From positions 9,278,863 to 9,342,862 of the forward strand of contig NC_041829.1 of assembly GCF_900964775.1 (NCBI RefSeq): a stretch of DNA of 64,000 nucleotides, read 5' to 3'. Shown here in pieces: positions 46,501 through 58,089 of this stretch; the first letter of the stretch is position 1, and the number at the start of each line of letters is the position of its first letter. The notes beneath the pieces are model-generated. The model was not told where the DNA came from. It did not search any database and worked only from the letters and a program-made list of their open reading frames with translations. Origin of the DNA: Scleropages formosus. Its lineage: Eukaryota > Chordata > Actinopteri > Osteoglossiformes > Osteoglossidae. The translations under genes were made by a program, and so were the position numbers.

Positions 46501-48302
46501 CAGCAATACGGATGACCCCACGCACCCCTCACACAAACTCTTCCACAAACTCACCTTCCTGCCACACACAAACCCACACCCATACTCGACTGAACTCCAT
46601 TCCATTTCCTTTACAGCTTTTATTTTGGAATTATAGTTACATTTTTTTTACAGAATTTATTATATTGTAATTTTTTATTGTATACATTATATTTTAATAT
46701 ATCGTTGTAATATACTGTATTGTAATATATTCTTTTATGTAGCACCATGGTCCTGAAGGAATGTTGTTTCGTTTAACTGTATACTGTACCAGCTGTATAT
46801 TGTTGAAATGACAATAAAGCCACTTTGACTTGACTTTGGAGGGAATTCCTAAACATCAGTTTCTTTTTATTATCCCACAGCATTTTTATTAATGACGCAT
46901 ATTTGCATAGCAGAAACCCGCGTACCATGCGTGGTCATAGCATGATGTGTGCCTGTGTTTGTCGGCAGGTGTGGGGGCGTTGTATGTGCGGCGCCGGCCC
47001 CGGGTTCGGCTGGAGCCCGTTCAGAGTGGCGGCGGTCAAGAAAGGGGGCTGCGCTCCGGCACGGTCCCCACGCCCTTGGCTGTCGGCCTGGGGGCTGCGT
47101 GTGAAATCGCCCAGCAAGAGATGGAGGTAAAACACACTCAGCTGAGCTGTTGCTCTTGGGTGTGCAAACATGTCAGCTTTAAAAAGGTTCGTTTCTACCT
47201 GATTTTCACCCTTGTTTTGATCTAGTATGACCACAAGCGGGTGTCTGTGTTGGCAAAGCGTCTTGTAGAGAAGATTACCTCCGAGCTTCCCGATGTTGTG
47301 ATGAACGGCGATCCTGAACAGAGGTACCCAGGTAAGGAGGCACACCTTTGCCACGTTGGCGGAGACCTGGTCAGTTCAGCCAGTTGGTCAGCACTTGCTG
47401 GTGACATGTCCATTACAGGGGTTCTGTGTCCATTACAGGGTGTATAAACTTATCTTTCGCCTACGTGGAAGGCGAGAGTCTGCTGATGGCCTTGAAGGAT
47501 GTGGCTCTCTCTTCTGGCAGGTGAATCACTTTCGTTTGCCTGGCCTTGTGCATTTCTGCTGTTGCTGTGGTTACCTGTCAGCCGTGTCTTATTCAACACT
47601 TCCGGGTCCATCTTTCCCACAGCGCCTGCACGTCGGCTTCTCTGGAGCCCTCCTACGTCCTGCGGGCCATCGGCACAGATGAGGACCTGGCGCACTCGTC
47701 CATCAGGTGAGCAGCAGGATGCAGGACGCGAGTGGCAGCCGCCTTTCATTGTACATCTGCTTATAAAGCACATCCTCCTCTTTTGGCACCCTAGTGCATT
47801 TTGGGCATTTGTGTTCCCTTCCACTCAACCATTGTCTAGCGGAACGGGTTTGCATCTTTTCATTGGGTGTTTGTTGGTTTCTGGCATCAATTTAGGAAGT
47901 GTGTATATGATGTGAATTTGCCTTCACAGATTTGGCATCGGGCGGTTTACCACGGAGGAGGAGGTGGACTACACAGCGGAGAAGTGCATCCAGCAGGTCA
48001 AACGCCTCCGAGAAATGAGGTAAGAAAGGAGACCTCAACGTGTGCTGGACGCCAGTTTGCTCCTGGGGAAAAGGGTCCAGGGTCTGAAAACTGCATAGCA
48101 AAGTCTGGTAACATCTCTGTGTGTCCTGGTTCTTTGGTGATGGCTGTCATTGTGCAGCATCCAGACAAGCCCCCCTGGAGCATGTGATTACACTGACCAT
48201 GTTGACCAGTTCATCAATACCACGTTCTTTCGTTGCAGCCCCCTGTGGGAGATGGTGCAGGAGGGAATCGATCTGAAAAGCATCAAATGGACACAGCACT
48301 GA
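43522..48302 (+). CDS. NFS1: NFS1 mitochondrial cysteine desulfurase, 13 exons
   Basis: Exons: 43522-43630, 43972-44048, 44417-44533, 44780-44863, 45317-45469, 45730-45823, 46256-46390, 46969-47126, 47226-47331, 47439-47520, 47623-47706, 47930-48019, 48239-48302. They join in phase to 450 residues (human 457). The N-terminus ([20 protein letters not shown]) is an Arg/Lys presequence without acids. The fold is a class V aminotransferase. The PLP lysine is K251 in [12 protein letters not shown] and the mobile-loop catalytic cysteine is C374 in SGSACTS. It takes sulfur from cysteine to give alanine and a persulfide, which is passed to ISCU for Fe-S cluster assembly with ISD11, ACP and frataxin. 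The end is the conserved LKSIKWTQH. Intron 5 begins GC rather than GT. The exon at 47439 has a duplicated acceptor 20 nt upstream. All key residues are present. Confidence 0.97.
45074..45226 (-). repeat. family B SINE, reverse, in an NFS1 intron
   Basis: ACTTTATAGAGCTGGGT, GTACCTTGATCGAGGATACT, GGAGTCAAACCTGGG and CCTTCAGCTGTCCC are in reverse-SINE order. Confidence 0.75.
46440..46845 (+). repeat. non-LTR retrotransposon 3' end, probable
   Basis: It ends with TGTAGCACCATGGTCCTGAA, TGTACCAGCTGTATATTGTT and GAAATGACAATAAAG followed by TTGACTTGACTT. This is a widespread fish repeat ending with a polyadenylation-like hexamer and a short direct repeat tail. It lies in NFS1 intron 7. The family name is uncertain. 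Confidence 0.6.
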
Positions 48303-49084
48303 AAAGGCTCAGTCGGGGGCTGGGGGGTCTGCTGGGGTCGAAGCATTTAATATTTTTAATGCTACGTCCAAGTCTGCATCTGGAATACTCTCTCTAGATG
48401 CATTTCCCTGTATGGGGGGAACAAAACACGCACAAACTTTTAATTTGAGAAATTGTATATTTTCTTCTTCTTTGTATCAGAGAAATGCAGTGCATCAATT
48501 ATGTACCGTAGGGCCTGTCCATTAGCACCTTCACTGCCCCATTTGCCCGTGTGGTTCTTAAGAGGTCAGTAAGAGTTTGAGCAGGATTTGAAGAATTCTC
48601 GCACACACTGAAAAACCCAATCTGTTCATGACATCTGCAACCAGCAAGGGCCCATTAAAATGTCACTTGTTTATACAACATATATTTTATATATTAATAA
48701 TTTAAAATTTTATAGGTATTGCATGGAACAAAATTGTTGACCACTTCAATCCTCACTGTCCAAAAAAGATATGATGAAATTTAGGTAGGTGGATGTAGAT
48801 GTTGACGTTCGGTAAAAATTACATCTGCAATAAGTTGCTGTTTTCAAGGCTGAAAGAAAGGATTCCCCAAGATGATGCAGCATGATGCCTATTTAGCTGT
48901 ATCGAAATGTAAATTGCTGAAGTAGAGCTGGTAGAAATGCGTACGGAGTTGTTCCTGTTACTCTGCCGGATGCCAAGTGCTTACGTGCTGCAGTCGAATG
49001 GCATCAGTAGGCAATAATAAAACGGCACATTGTTTTCTGTGAACATTAAGTGTGTAGCATAGTCTGAGCATTTGTATAAATAAA
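48303..49084 (+). other. NFS1: NFS1 3' UTR, inferred
   Basis: Non-coding sequence follows the TGA. AATAAA occurs at 49016-49021 and again at 49079-49084. Confidence 0.5.
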
Positions 49085-49164
49085 TGACTGAGAAAAGCTT
49101 TGTTTGTTGTTCCATGTTTTACTATGTATGCACGGGGATTGGAGATTTTTCTGTTCGTTCTAGC

Positions 49165-49515
49165 TGGTATATTTACATTTATTTTCTTATCAGACGCTTT
49201 TCTCCAAAGTGACTTCCAGTGAACTCTATGTAGTGTTATGAGCCCACACACCTTATTCACTGTGGTGACTTTCACTGCTAGATACACTACTTACACTGGG
49301 TCACTCATCCATACATCAGTAGAACAAACACACTCTGTCACTCACACACTATCAGTCTTTGGAGTGTGGGAGGAAACCAGAGCACCCAGAGGAAACCCAC
49401 ACAGACACAGGGAGAACATGCAAACTCCGCACAAGTGAGTGGGACTAAAACCTGTGTCCCCTTGCACCATTCAGGTGCTGTGAGACAGCAGTGCTGCTCA
49501 CTATGCCACTGTGCC
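49165..49515 (-). repeat. LINE/SINE tail, reverse
   Basis: It starts on + with TTATCAGACGCTTTTCTCCA, then GTGTGGGAGGAAACCAGAGC and GGGAGAACATGCAAACTCC, and ends at CACTATGCCACTGTGCCATC. It joins the L2-type tail and the family B-like end. Confidence 0.75.
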
Positions 49516-50039
49516 ATCCATCACAATTTTTCTGTCAAAATTAAAACGGGATAGTTCTGTAACTGGAATAGAAAAGCTGCAGTTAGGTCTACTTAGATCA
49601 TATGAGGTAGTACATCTGATAACTTTATCACTGTGCAGACTCACTGGTATGACATCGATTTTAAAGATTTGGGGACATGTAATAAAAGGAAAAAGGAAAG
49701 CCCTCCAAATTAAAAACTTGTATTAGAACGAGTCGATTACGTCTATGCCAACACAAGATAAAACTGTTTCCGAATTAATTCAAAACTAGTATGTCAGCCT
49801 ACACGTGGTACACGGGTACCTTCTTTCCAACGTGTACGCTACACGCACTGTTTATGTTACGGTTTGCCGCTGTCTGGTTTGTAGGTTTGACGACCGCTTA
49901 CCATTTCATACTGATTGGTTAATTGTGCTGTCTGTCTTCCACGTTTCCAATCAGACTGTTCTCTGAGCGACCCGGTTTCCTCTGTTGGGAATGCGCGGAG
50001 TGATATTTACTGAGTTTTTATTGGATATATTTTCTGTCT

Positions 50040-50302
50040 ATCTTGCAGTATTTCCAATTCGGTTGGCTTATTAAGCAAAAAGTTCCCGCCCACGTGGCAC
50101 ACGTTAATGGTGCACATTCAGTGGGCGGAGTGAAAGCGTTGGTCCAAAGTACCCGGATTGGCCAGCTACGCCGTCCGATTTGCCAGGGCGGACATTTTGT
50201 AGCATCGCTGCTCCGGAGGAAAAGCGCACGGAGGGGGCAGAGGAGCCTCAGACGGCGTCTCATTAAATTAAATTAAATCTGTTTGTGTACAGATAATTTT
50301 CG
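50040..50302 (+). promoter_or_regulatory. RBM12: RBM12 promoter and likely 5' UTR exon
   Basis: This is a CpG-containing patch with GTGGGCGGAG, ATTGGCCAG-type and GGAGGGGGCAGAGG words. It ends at a donor GTAAGA (50303), which would splice to the acceptor at 54373. A YY1-type word GGCGCCATTTTGAT lies downstream at 50611-50624. In human this promoter is shared by RBM12 and CPNE1. Confidence 0.45.
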
Positions 50303-53300
50303 GTAAGAGCCAGAAAGCACAGCATTCACAAACGGTTATTGCAGCAAGATTCATGTGGCACGAATAAACAGAAAACATAATGATAAAAACGAAAACACGG
50401 ATTGGTGGGATTCGCGAACGAGCGTTAGTTAGAGCTAGGCCTGCAACGGCTGGCTTTCTGGGTGGAGTTGGGCGCTTTTAGAGCGACAGTGGCAGTGTTG
50501 GGATTTTAAAGTGGATATTTTTGTGTAGGGTTCGTATTTATTTCCTCATTCGCGTGGGTAGAAAACATGTTTATGTTGTAGGATGCTGTACGGACCTGCG
50601 CTTTGGGTTCGGCGCCATTTTGATGCTGCTGGTGGTGGTGTGCTGAGGAGGAGGTAGCTGTGAGTGTGAACACCTCGACGCTGCAGGGCCTTTAAATGTG
50701 TGTTTTTTGCTCTTGACTTTTGTGCACTATATAATATTAAATCAGGAACACTACACAACAACAGAATGTTGCCGGTAATAACTGGGGTTTGTATTCAATT
50801 CAGTTCAATTGTTATGTAAATCTAGGAGCAGTCCTGCCTGGCTGTGTGGTCTCTGTGGTTAAATTGTGGTTATTGGGACTTTGCAGAATAAATGGATTGA
50901 CTATTTTGCAACGTGCTTTTATTCATTGCTTTTTTTTCTTGCAGTCTCATCTGCTACTTGCAATGCTCTGACACTTTGAGTTTGAATTGTCCTATTAATT
51001 GACTGGTGTTGATGTTGTCTGAGAGATGCTTCCAGAGACGTGTTGAGATGTTCCGTGGTGGTGGGTTCTTTTGGGAGAGATGGGAGTCTCCTGCTGGTGT
51101 TTATTTCCTTTGTAATTACAAAGCACTGAAGGTTGGGTTTGTTTGTGTCTTGCTGTGAGTTTCCAATGTAGGAGAACCAGTATGTCATCTCTGGGCCGTG
51201 CTTTTGTCTACACTGTTGTCAGATGATTGCCAAGGAAAGTGGTTTATTGGTCTGTGGGAATAATTGGAGGACTCGAGCCCAAGGTTTGTTCTGGAAAATA
51301 ATATTGATATTTATCCAGATTTGAATACTTAATTGGTATGTGTTTTTCTACTATGGTGTATTGTCCTTGTGATTGAGCGCAGTCTTTCCAACTGAAGAAT
51401 GGAGAGATATTGGGTTTTCTGGCATGGAGGTGCAAGGATTTTGCTGGGTTCAAGTAAAAAGGTGTATGCGTGTTCACTTTAGTCTGACGAATAACGTTCC
51501 ATTTGCTTGTTGGAAAGAATTGATCCTTTGAAGTGTCATTTTGTAAGTAGGGTGACGAACTGGGGAATTCTGGGAAATGGTTGGGTTTGCTGATCAATTT
51601 GTCTTGCTAATATATATTTACTAGGTGTTCTGCTTGTTAGGTGTTTGAACTACCTTTTGTGTATTTCTAGAAAGAAATTAGTTCTGTACTTTAATGTTGG
51701 GTGCAACTGAAATTTGTTGTTTAGGTAAGCACTCGCACCATGAGTCACATTTCATCTAGAAAAACTTCTGTCGTTGACAGTGTAACAAGTGTCTGAAGCT
51801 GTGACACCCCAAGTTCTTCTTTGTCTGCCCTGAATTGTTCTAACACAGTCTGTTTAATTGCTCATTTGACAAATGCTTAGACTTGTGCATCTTTTTCCTA
51901 TTGAGCTTTGAGCCCGTCAAAGCCAAACACTTTGTATTTTCAGTAGAAGTAAAAACCCTTGGATATTTGAAAAAAACTCATGTAAATGAGTATTCAGGAG
52001 GGTGGTGGTGGTGATATGAAACTGACCTCTGGGAGGTTGAGAGCATCTGTAAATTGTAGGTGCTGTGGTGTGTTATCCATTTCAGCATTGAAAAGCCGCT
52101 GTGCAGTGTTGTGATTTCTGGCATGTGAGCCACAATGGAGGAACACATTTCTTTTGTTCGGTACGGTACGCCATGATGGACACATTTTCTTGCGTATCTT
52201 TCTGATTTGTGCATCACAGGGTTTAGATAATGTTATAGACAATTTGTCATCAGGTAGCCGTTACCTTTTTAAAAGAAATGGTAGTGTTTATTTGTTCTGT
52301 AATGGGAATAGTTGCGAGGAGATGAAATGCCATCAACATTTTAAAGGTGTGACTTATTTCAACAAAATCTCCCTAAATTGTACTTACCAGGCAAGTTCTT
52401 ATAAACATTAAATGCAGTGGTTTATTCTGTCTTTACTTATGTTGTATAAATGTGCAAATTAGAATCCAACACCTGACTGCACAAGGTCTTAATGGAGCAT
52501 GCTTTTGGATTACTCTGAACAGACTTGAGACAGACACATGAATTGTTTTGTTAAATGTTTCCTGAGATGCATGTTTGTTTCATATATGTTCAGTTGAAAA
52601 TTTTTTTTGGGAAAAACTGCCATTCTGAAGTTCTGATACTGCTGTCAGTATTCTGCATTCCCTGTGTGTGGATTCTGCTGCTGAATGATGAAGCTGAGTT
52701 TAGGTCCAGTTATCTTCTCTTACAAGGTGCACATGGGGCTGCGTCCAGTTGCCTGCTGCTTGCATTCATGTCTTTTGCTTCCATTTATTTTTTTTTTTGT
52801 TACAGTCTAGAGTTGGGTTTTAATTGCTTGCCGTCAGGATTGGCTTGAGTATCCTGTACAACTTATAAGGAAGCACCACTTATTGTTACAGGTAAGCGTT
52901 TATGAACTGGTCCTGAACATAATGAACTGAAGCCACTTTAGTGACCCATTCAGAGCAATTTTGGCCACTTTAGTGTAAATAATACAAATCAGTCGCTTTC
53001 ATGTCCCTGCCTTCTCTGACTATGGCTTGAGCAACAGATTTGAGTTTATTCTGAAAATAATCCTTAAAGGTGCCTGGGCTATATTTTTAAAAAAAACTGT
53101 AAAGTCTTCATAATTTCACATCAGCCCCTTGATCCCAGTTGCATAATTATAGAATTTGCTACTATCCTCTCACTTAAAAGAAATGTTAAGCAAGGGTTTT
53201 CCTCTCCCCTACTTATAATTAAAGCAGTACATCAGCTTATGTCCACTACTTTAAAAAGCACTTATTTCCTGTCATTTATACCCTAAGGAAAGATTCAAAA

Positions 53301-54373
53301 TGTTTTAGTAAAGTTTAAGTCAAGTTTGGCCTGGATTGCTCTGAAGTTGGTGTGTAGTGTGCCTTAATAGTTTAGCACACTGTTTTGGCTTGTGATCATT
53401 AATATTTTTGGTGATCTGCAGCATTGACTGTCCTGTTGCACAAGTTGGAGTTCTGTATAAGTCTGTGTCCCCCCCCTCCCCCTTCCATGCTGCTTGAAAT
53501 GGTTTTGTCTTTGAAATTTGCAGTCTTATTCCTTGTGCATTGTGAGGAATGTGTGACAATGCGGTGTATGCAGTTGCTGCTCTATAAATTGCAGAGTTTG
53601 TTATATCACAGCTGTGTGTACCTTCATAAAGTTTTAAAATACATGCAGCATTCAGTCATTGCAGATATAGTTATCTGCACATGCATGTTGTAAATTATAA
53701 ATGTTATACACACGATGAGATAATGTATTTGTTGCAGAAGATAATGGCAAACCGCTTGGTACACTTCTGAATGTGCATACAATATATTGCATAGTCCCAT
53801 TGTAATTTGAACAATATCTAGTAGAAAATGTGTTGGAAGCATGTTTGCTGTCATAGAAGTTTAATTAGGTTAAAATGTTTAGTTATTTGCAGCATGCTGT
53901 CCTGTGCTTTGAAGGTATATTTTAATTACAGTGGAAGTTCTGCCCACACTACAATCAGGATGTACAGTTTAATTGGCACCAAAATCTGTACCTATAAAAA
54001 AAAATTTGGTGTGTTTAGTGTAGCCATGCAATTTGGTCACTATCACTGTATATACTTGCGTTAATGAAGTGTCTAGTCTTTTTTTGTAAGCCTTTTGTAA
54101 CTGCATATTTTCCAAGTTGAGCCTGCAGGTCTCTGGTTGTGGAAAAATTGTTATATGGTCAAAACAAGTAGGTTTTGACTTAAGATTTTTGCTTGTTGGT
54201 TGCTGCTTTGCAAAAATGAGTTTTTCCTCCCTCTGTTATTGCATTTACAGTTAAATGGTTTTAATCTGCTGCGTTTCACGTCCTGTGTGAAATCGATTGC
54301 TTGTTTTACATTTGTCTTTTGCTCACTTGCAAAGTTGTAGCCTCACACAGACGTTGCCTTCTTTCACCTGCAG
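50303..54373 (+). other. RBM12 5' UTR intron, inferred
   Basis: It is strikingly T+G rich on the + strand for about 4 kb, free of SINEs, and has no recognisable coding exon. Minus-strand frames at 51244-51597 are by-products of this skew. Confidence 0.5.
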
Positions 54374-54395
54374 GTGTGTGTTGGTACGCCTCAGC

Positions 54396-57065
54396 ATGGC
54401 TGTGGTCATCCGCCTGCAAGGTCTCCCCATTGTGGCGGGGACCATGGACATACGCCATTTCTTCTCTGGATTGACAATCCCCGATGGTGGTGTACATATT
54501 GTAGGGGGTGAAAATGGTGAGGCTTTTATTGTTTTTGCCACTGATGAAGATGCAAGGCTTGGCATGATGCGTACTGGGGGGGTGATCAAAGGGTCTAAAG
54601 TATCTCTTCTACTAAGCAGCAAAACCGAGATGCAGAACATGATTGAGCTTAGTCGCAGGCGTTTTGAGACGGGCAATTCGGAGGGTCCTGCAGGTAATGG
54701 CAGTAGGCCTGGGCCACCTGTTAGCAGCAGTGGAAGTGGGCGAGCTAGCCTTCCCACTACTGTTCCAGGGTTTAGCAGCCCTACACCAACCACTGTCGCC
54801 ACCACATCCTCTGTGCATGAGCCTGTGAGCAACAAGAGCATATCCACATTTGCAACGACGAGCATGGGAAGCGTTCCCCCGAGCTACAGCAACAACTTCA
54901 GTAGCCCCAGTCTGACCATGGGTTCCACCATGACCACTGCCATGTCCGCTCTGAACTCTGTTCCTCCCCCTATACCGCCTTTGCCCACTATGCCATCTCT
55001 GCCCCCCATGCCCTCCATACCACCTATGCCAGTGCCACCACCTGTGTCCACTCTGCCACCAGTTCCCTCCGTCACCCCTTTAACTCCTGTTCCCCCTGTC
55101 CCCCCCATGACACACATGCCACACATGTCAACTCTTCCGCCCTTTAATCCTGGTGTCCCTCCCCCAGTTGGTCCTGTGGGCAGTGGGTTAACTGGCTCTG
55201 GGCCCCCATTATCAATTGGAAACCCAAACCATATGTTTCTTGGCCCAATGAATCCCTTGGGCCCTTTAAATCTGCAAGCTCCTGTGAAGCCGCCGGCTGT
55301 AAATTCAGACGAGTTATATGTTCATCTCCAAGGCCTGCCCTTCACTGCAACAGAAATGGATGTGCGAGAGTTTTTCCAAGGCTTGGGGGTAGATTCTGTT
55401 CGTTTTCTCAGAGACGGTCTGGGCAGGAGCAGTGGTAGAGCCCTGGCAAAGTTTTTTACACCTCAGGATGGTTTTGAAGCTCTTAAAAGAAATGCTGGCA
55501 TGATGGGTCAAAGGTACGTCGAGGTCACACCTGCTACTGAGAGGCAGTGGACAGCTTCTACTGCAGCTGGCAGTGTGGCCGGAGGTCAAGGATCATCTAA
55601 GCATGGCAGTGACACAGAGCCGGATCAGCATCGTCGCACGGGCTCAAGTTCGGAATCGCCCTCAAGTCGTGACCGGGCCCGATCTCGTTCGCCTCACAAC
55701 CAGGAGTACTGCGTCTATTTGAAAGGACTACCCTACGAAGCAGAGAACAAGCAGATATTTGAATTTTTTAAGAACCTGGATATTGTTGAAGATAGCATTT
55801 ATATAGCATATGGGCCAAATGGCCGAGCTACGGGCGAAGGTTTTGTTGAATTTAGAAATGAGGTGGACTACAAGGCTGCACTTGGCTGCCATATGCAGTA
55901 TATGGGTAGCAGATTCATACAGGTTCACCCAATCACCAAAAAAGGCATGTTTGAAAAGATTGATGTGATCAGGAAAAGGATGCAAGGGTCCCAGCAAGGG
56001 GACTCGAAGGGTGGCTCAGAAGGTGGTGGAAAAGGCAGGACCTGTGCACACATCTCGAATATCCCATACAACGTATCCAAGAAAGACGTACGTCTGTTTT
56101 TGGAGGGGATTCAGATTTTCGAGGAGAGCCTCAAAGTTCTTGTTGATGGTAATGGCAACGGTTTAGGTCAAGCTGTAGTACAGTTTCGCTCTGAAGAGGA
56201 GGCGCTTAAAGCGGAGAGGCTACACAGACAGAAACTGAACGGGCGAGATGCTTTTGTGCACCTTGTGACCATTGACCAAATGAAGGAGATAGAAAGGAAC
56301 CCACCACCGCAAGCAAAGCGAGGAACAAAATCTCAAGGAAGTGCTCAGTCACATGGTCCGAGCCATAGCTCAGCCCAGGCCTTTCCCACTGTGACAGGAG
56401 ATGAGTACTCTTTCATGAGGAGCAGTATAGGCAGCTTGACCAGCGCGCCTCCTTTTGTCACCCCTTTCAGTGCTCCAGGGAATGGGCTTGGAGGACCCCC
56501 TCCCCCCATTCCTCCAATGGCCAGTGGCTTAGATGTGCCATTGACTGTTCCCCCACCCATGGTTGCTACCCACCTTTCAGGACCGGTGCTGGAGCCTCCA
56601 AGCTTCCGACCCGGGCCTGGTGGTAACAGTGGACCGCCGGGCTTTGTCGGGGGTCCAGAGGGCATAAGGGCCATCCCGCCTTTTGATAACGGCCCCAGAA
56701 AGAGCGGCGGCCTCTCAAGCCGAGGGAGCGGACAGAGCCGGGCAGGCAGCACGCAGGCCGGATTTGCTTCAGTATCCGAAACAATGAGAGGACCCACAAG
56801 CATAAGCGGGGGCCCAAGTAACCATCGACCAACAATTGTCAAGATCCAGAACATGCCGTTCACAGTCACCGTTGATGAGATACTTGATTTCTTCTACGGT
56901 TATCAGGTGCTACCTGGTTCGGTGTGCCTTCAGTACAGTGACAAGGGTATGCCCACCGGAGAGGCAATGGTCGCGTTTGAGTCGCACGATGAAGCGATGT
57001 CTGCAGTCTTGGACCTTAATGATAGACCTATTGGGTCACGAAAAGTCAAGATTACATTAGGATAG
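54396..57065 (+). CDS. RBM12: RBM12 (SWAN), five-RRM protein, single coding exon
   Basis: One open frame of 889 residues (human 932) begins at MAVVIRLQGLPIVAGTMD just after a CACCTGCAG acceptor at 54373; the earlier in-frame ATG at 54297 lies in the intron. RRM-like domains are at about 3-80, 305-378 (ELYVHLQGLPFTATEMDV), 437-510 (CVYLKGLPYEAENK), 549-620 (CAHISNIPYNVSKK) and 813-889 (VKIQNMPFTVTVDEILDF). A Met/Pro-rich tract of PP-xx-P repeats is at about 190-265, and a Pro/Gly-rich stretch at about 685-800. The C-terminus GSRKVKITLG nearly matches human. It is a nuclear RNA-binding protein of the hnRNP F/H-like qRRM type with incompletely known targets. As in mammals, the whole coding region is one exon. 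The frame is intact. Confidence 0.97.
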   Translation: MAVVIRLQGLPIVAGTMDIRHFFSGLTIPDGGVHIVGGENGEAFIVFATDEDARLGMMRTGGVIKGSKVSLLLSSKTEMQNMIELSRRRFETGNSEGPAGNGSRPGPPVSSSGSGRASLPTTVPGFSSPTPTTVATTSSVHEPVSNKSISTFATTSMGSVPPSYSNNFSSPSLTMGSTMTTAMSALNSVPPPIPPLPTMPSLPPMPSIPPMPVPPPVSTLPPVPSVTPLTPVPPVPPMTHMPHMSTLPPFNPGVPPPVGPVGSGLTGSGPPLSIGNPNHMFLGPMNPLGPLNLQAPVKPPAVNSDELYVHLQGLPFTATEMDVREFFQGLGVDSVRFLRDGLGRSSGRALAKFFTPQDGFEALKRNAGMMGQRYVEVTPATERQWTASTAAGSVAGGQGSSKHGSDTEPDQHRRTGSSSESPSSRDRARSRSPHNQEYCVYLKGLPYEAENKQIFEFFKNLDIVEDSIYIAYGPNGRATGEGFVEFRNEVDYKAALGCHMQYMGSRFIQVHPITKKGMFEKIDVIRKRMQGSQQGDSKGGSEGGGKGRTCAHISNIPYNVSKKDVRLFLEGIQIFEESLKVLVDGNGNGLGQAVVQFRSEEEALKAERLHRQKLNGRDAFVHLVTIDQMKEIERNPPPQAKRGTKSQGSAQSHGPSHSSAQAFPTVTGDEYSFMRSSIGSLTSAPPFVTPFSAPGNGLGGPPPPIPPMASGLDVPLTVPPPMVATHLSGPVLEPPSFRPGPGGNSGPPGFVGGPEGIRAIPPFDNGPRKSGGLSSRGSGQSRAGSTQAGFASVSETMRGPTSISGGPSNHRPTIVKIQNMPFTVTVDEILDFFYGYQVLPGSVCLQYSDKGMPTGEAMVAFESHDEAMSAVLDLNDRPIGSRKVKITLG

Positions 57066-58049
57066 GTGTGCTTTTTCTTTTTCACATTAAGCTGCATTGA
57101 GACTTTTTGCTAAAGGAAAAAAAAAAAATACCATGGTGAAAACTAACATGGGGATGATATTCCATCTAACTGACCGAGGAGTGAACAATGCATCAATTTT
57201 AGGTTCTTTACCAAAGTAATCAGGCTGTTTTGTAGATTAGCAAAGGATCGTGGAAGTCACTTGCATTAAAAGAATGGTATGCTTAGTACATAGTGTGTGT
57301 GTGGGTTTGCTTGTAGCTGAAAGATGAGGGTTACTTAAACCAATCATGTACAGAGCGGAATCATTTTTTAGTAAATGTTTGAAGACCCTAAAAAGTTTTG
57401 AGCCAGCAAGAAGGATGTGAGTGTATTAGCTGTGCTGGTATTTTCCTTTTTATTGAGAAGCATGTGATCATTTTCAAAATGCCATGAATCGTTTTGTGTA
57501 TTTGTTTCTGCTGTCGTTATGTTTTGTATTTTCTTCACCCGTGCTTTAGATCGCAGTTACAGACTGGGTGTAGTCCTCAATGGCTGTCAGGCTTGGCGAT
57601 TCTTTGCGAAGCATGTGCAAAATGTTGTGGTGGAACCATTTGCTCCTTTTCCTCCGTGCTGTTTTCTCTCCTTTCTGTTTTAAATGCCATGCCAATGCGG
57701 TTGCCGCCACAGACTTGATGCAATGTTGAGTTTTGGAGGACCATGAAAAGATGTCAGTTTTCTTATTGCGTTTATTTTGTTTGAAACATCAGAAGACCAT
57801 CCACTTGTTTGCTGGAGTAGTGGCGGCCTTGAAATGCTTGGTGTCTGAGCAGTTTCTCACTGTGTTCACTTTAAAATGTGCATATTGTGTTTTTTCCCAA
57901 GCTGTGGCTCCTATTTGGGTTGCAACTCTTGCACCGTGAACCGGAAACACTTGTATTTGTTTCATTTATTTGGACTGTGACGTCTCAGCTTAGTTGTTTT
58001 ATTTTGCAGTTGTGTATATACTGTTCAGCCTACATATTTTGTCAATAAA
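57066..58049 (+). other. RBM12: RBM12 3' UTR, inferred
   Basis: Unique AT-rich sequence up to AATAAA at 58044-58049, about 980 bp after the stop. Confidence 0.6.
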
Positions 58050-58089
58050 ATGGCATTCCTAAAATGATTATTCAACAACAAATTGTATG

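Noticed and set aside
51244-51597. 117-codon minus-strand frame
   Set aside because: It is a by-product of T+G skew in the RBM12 intron; no family likeness.
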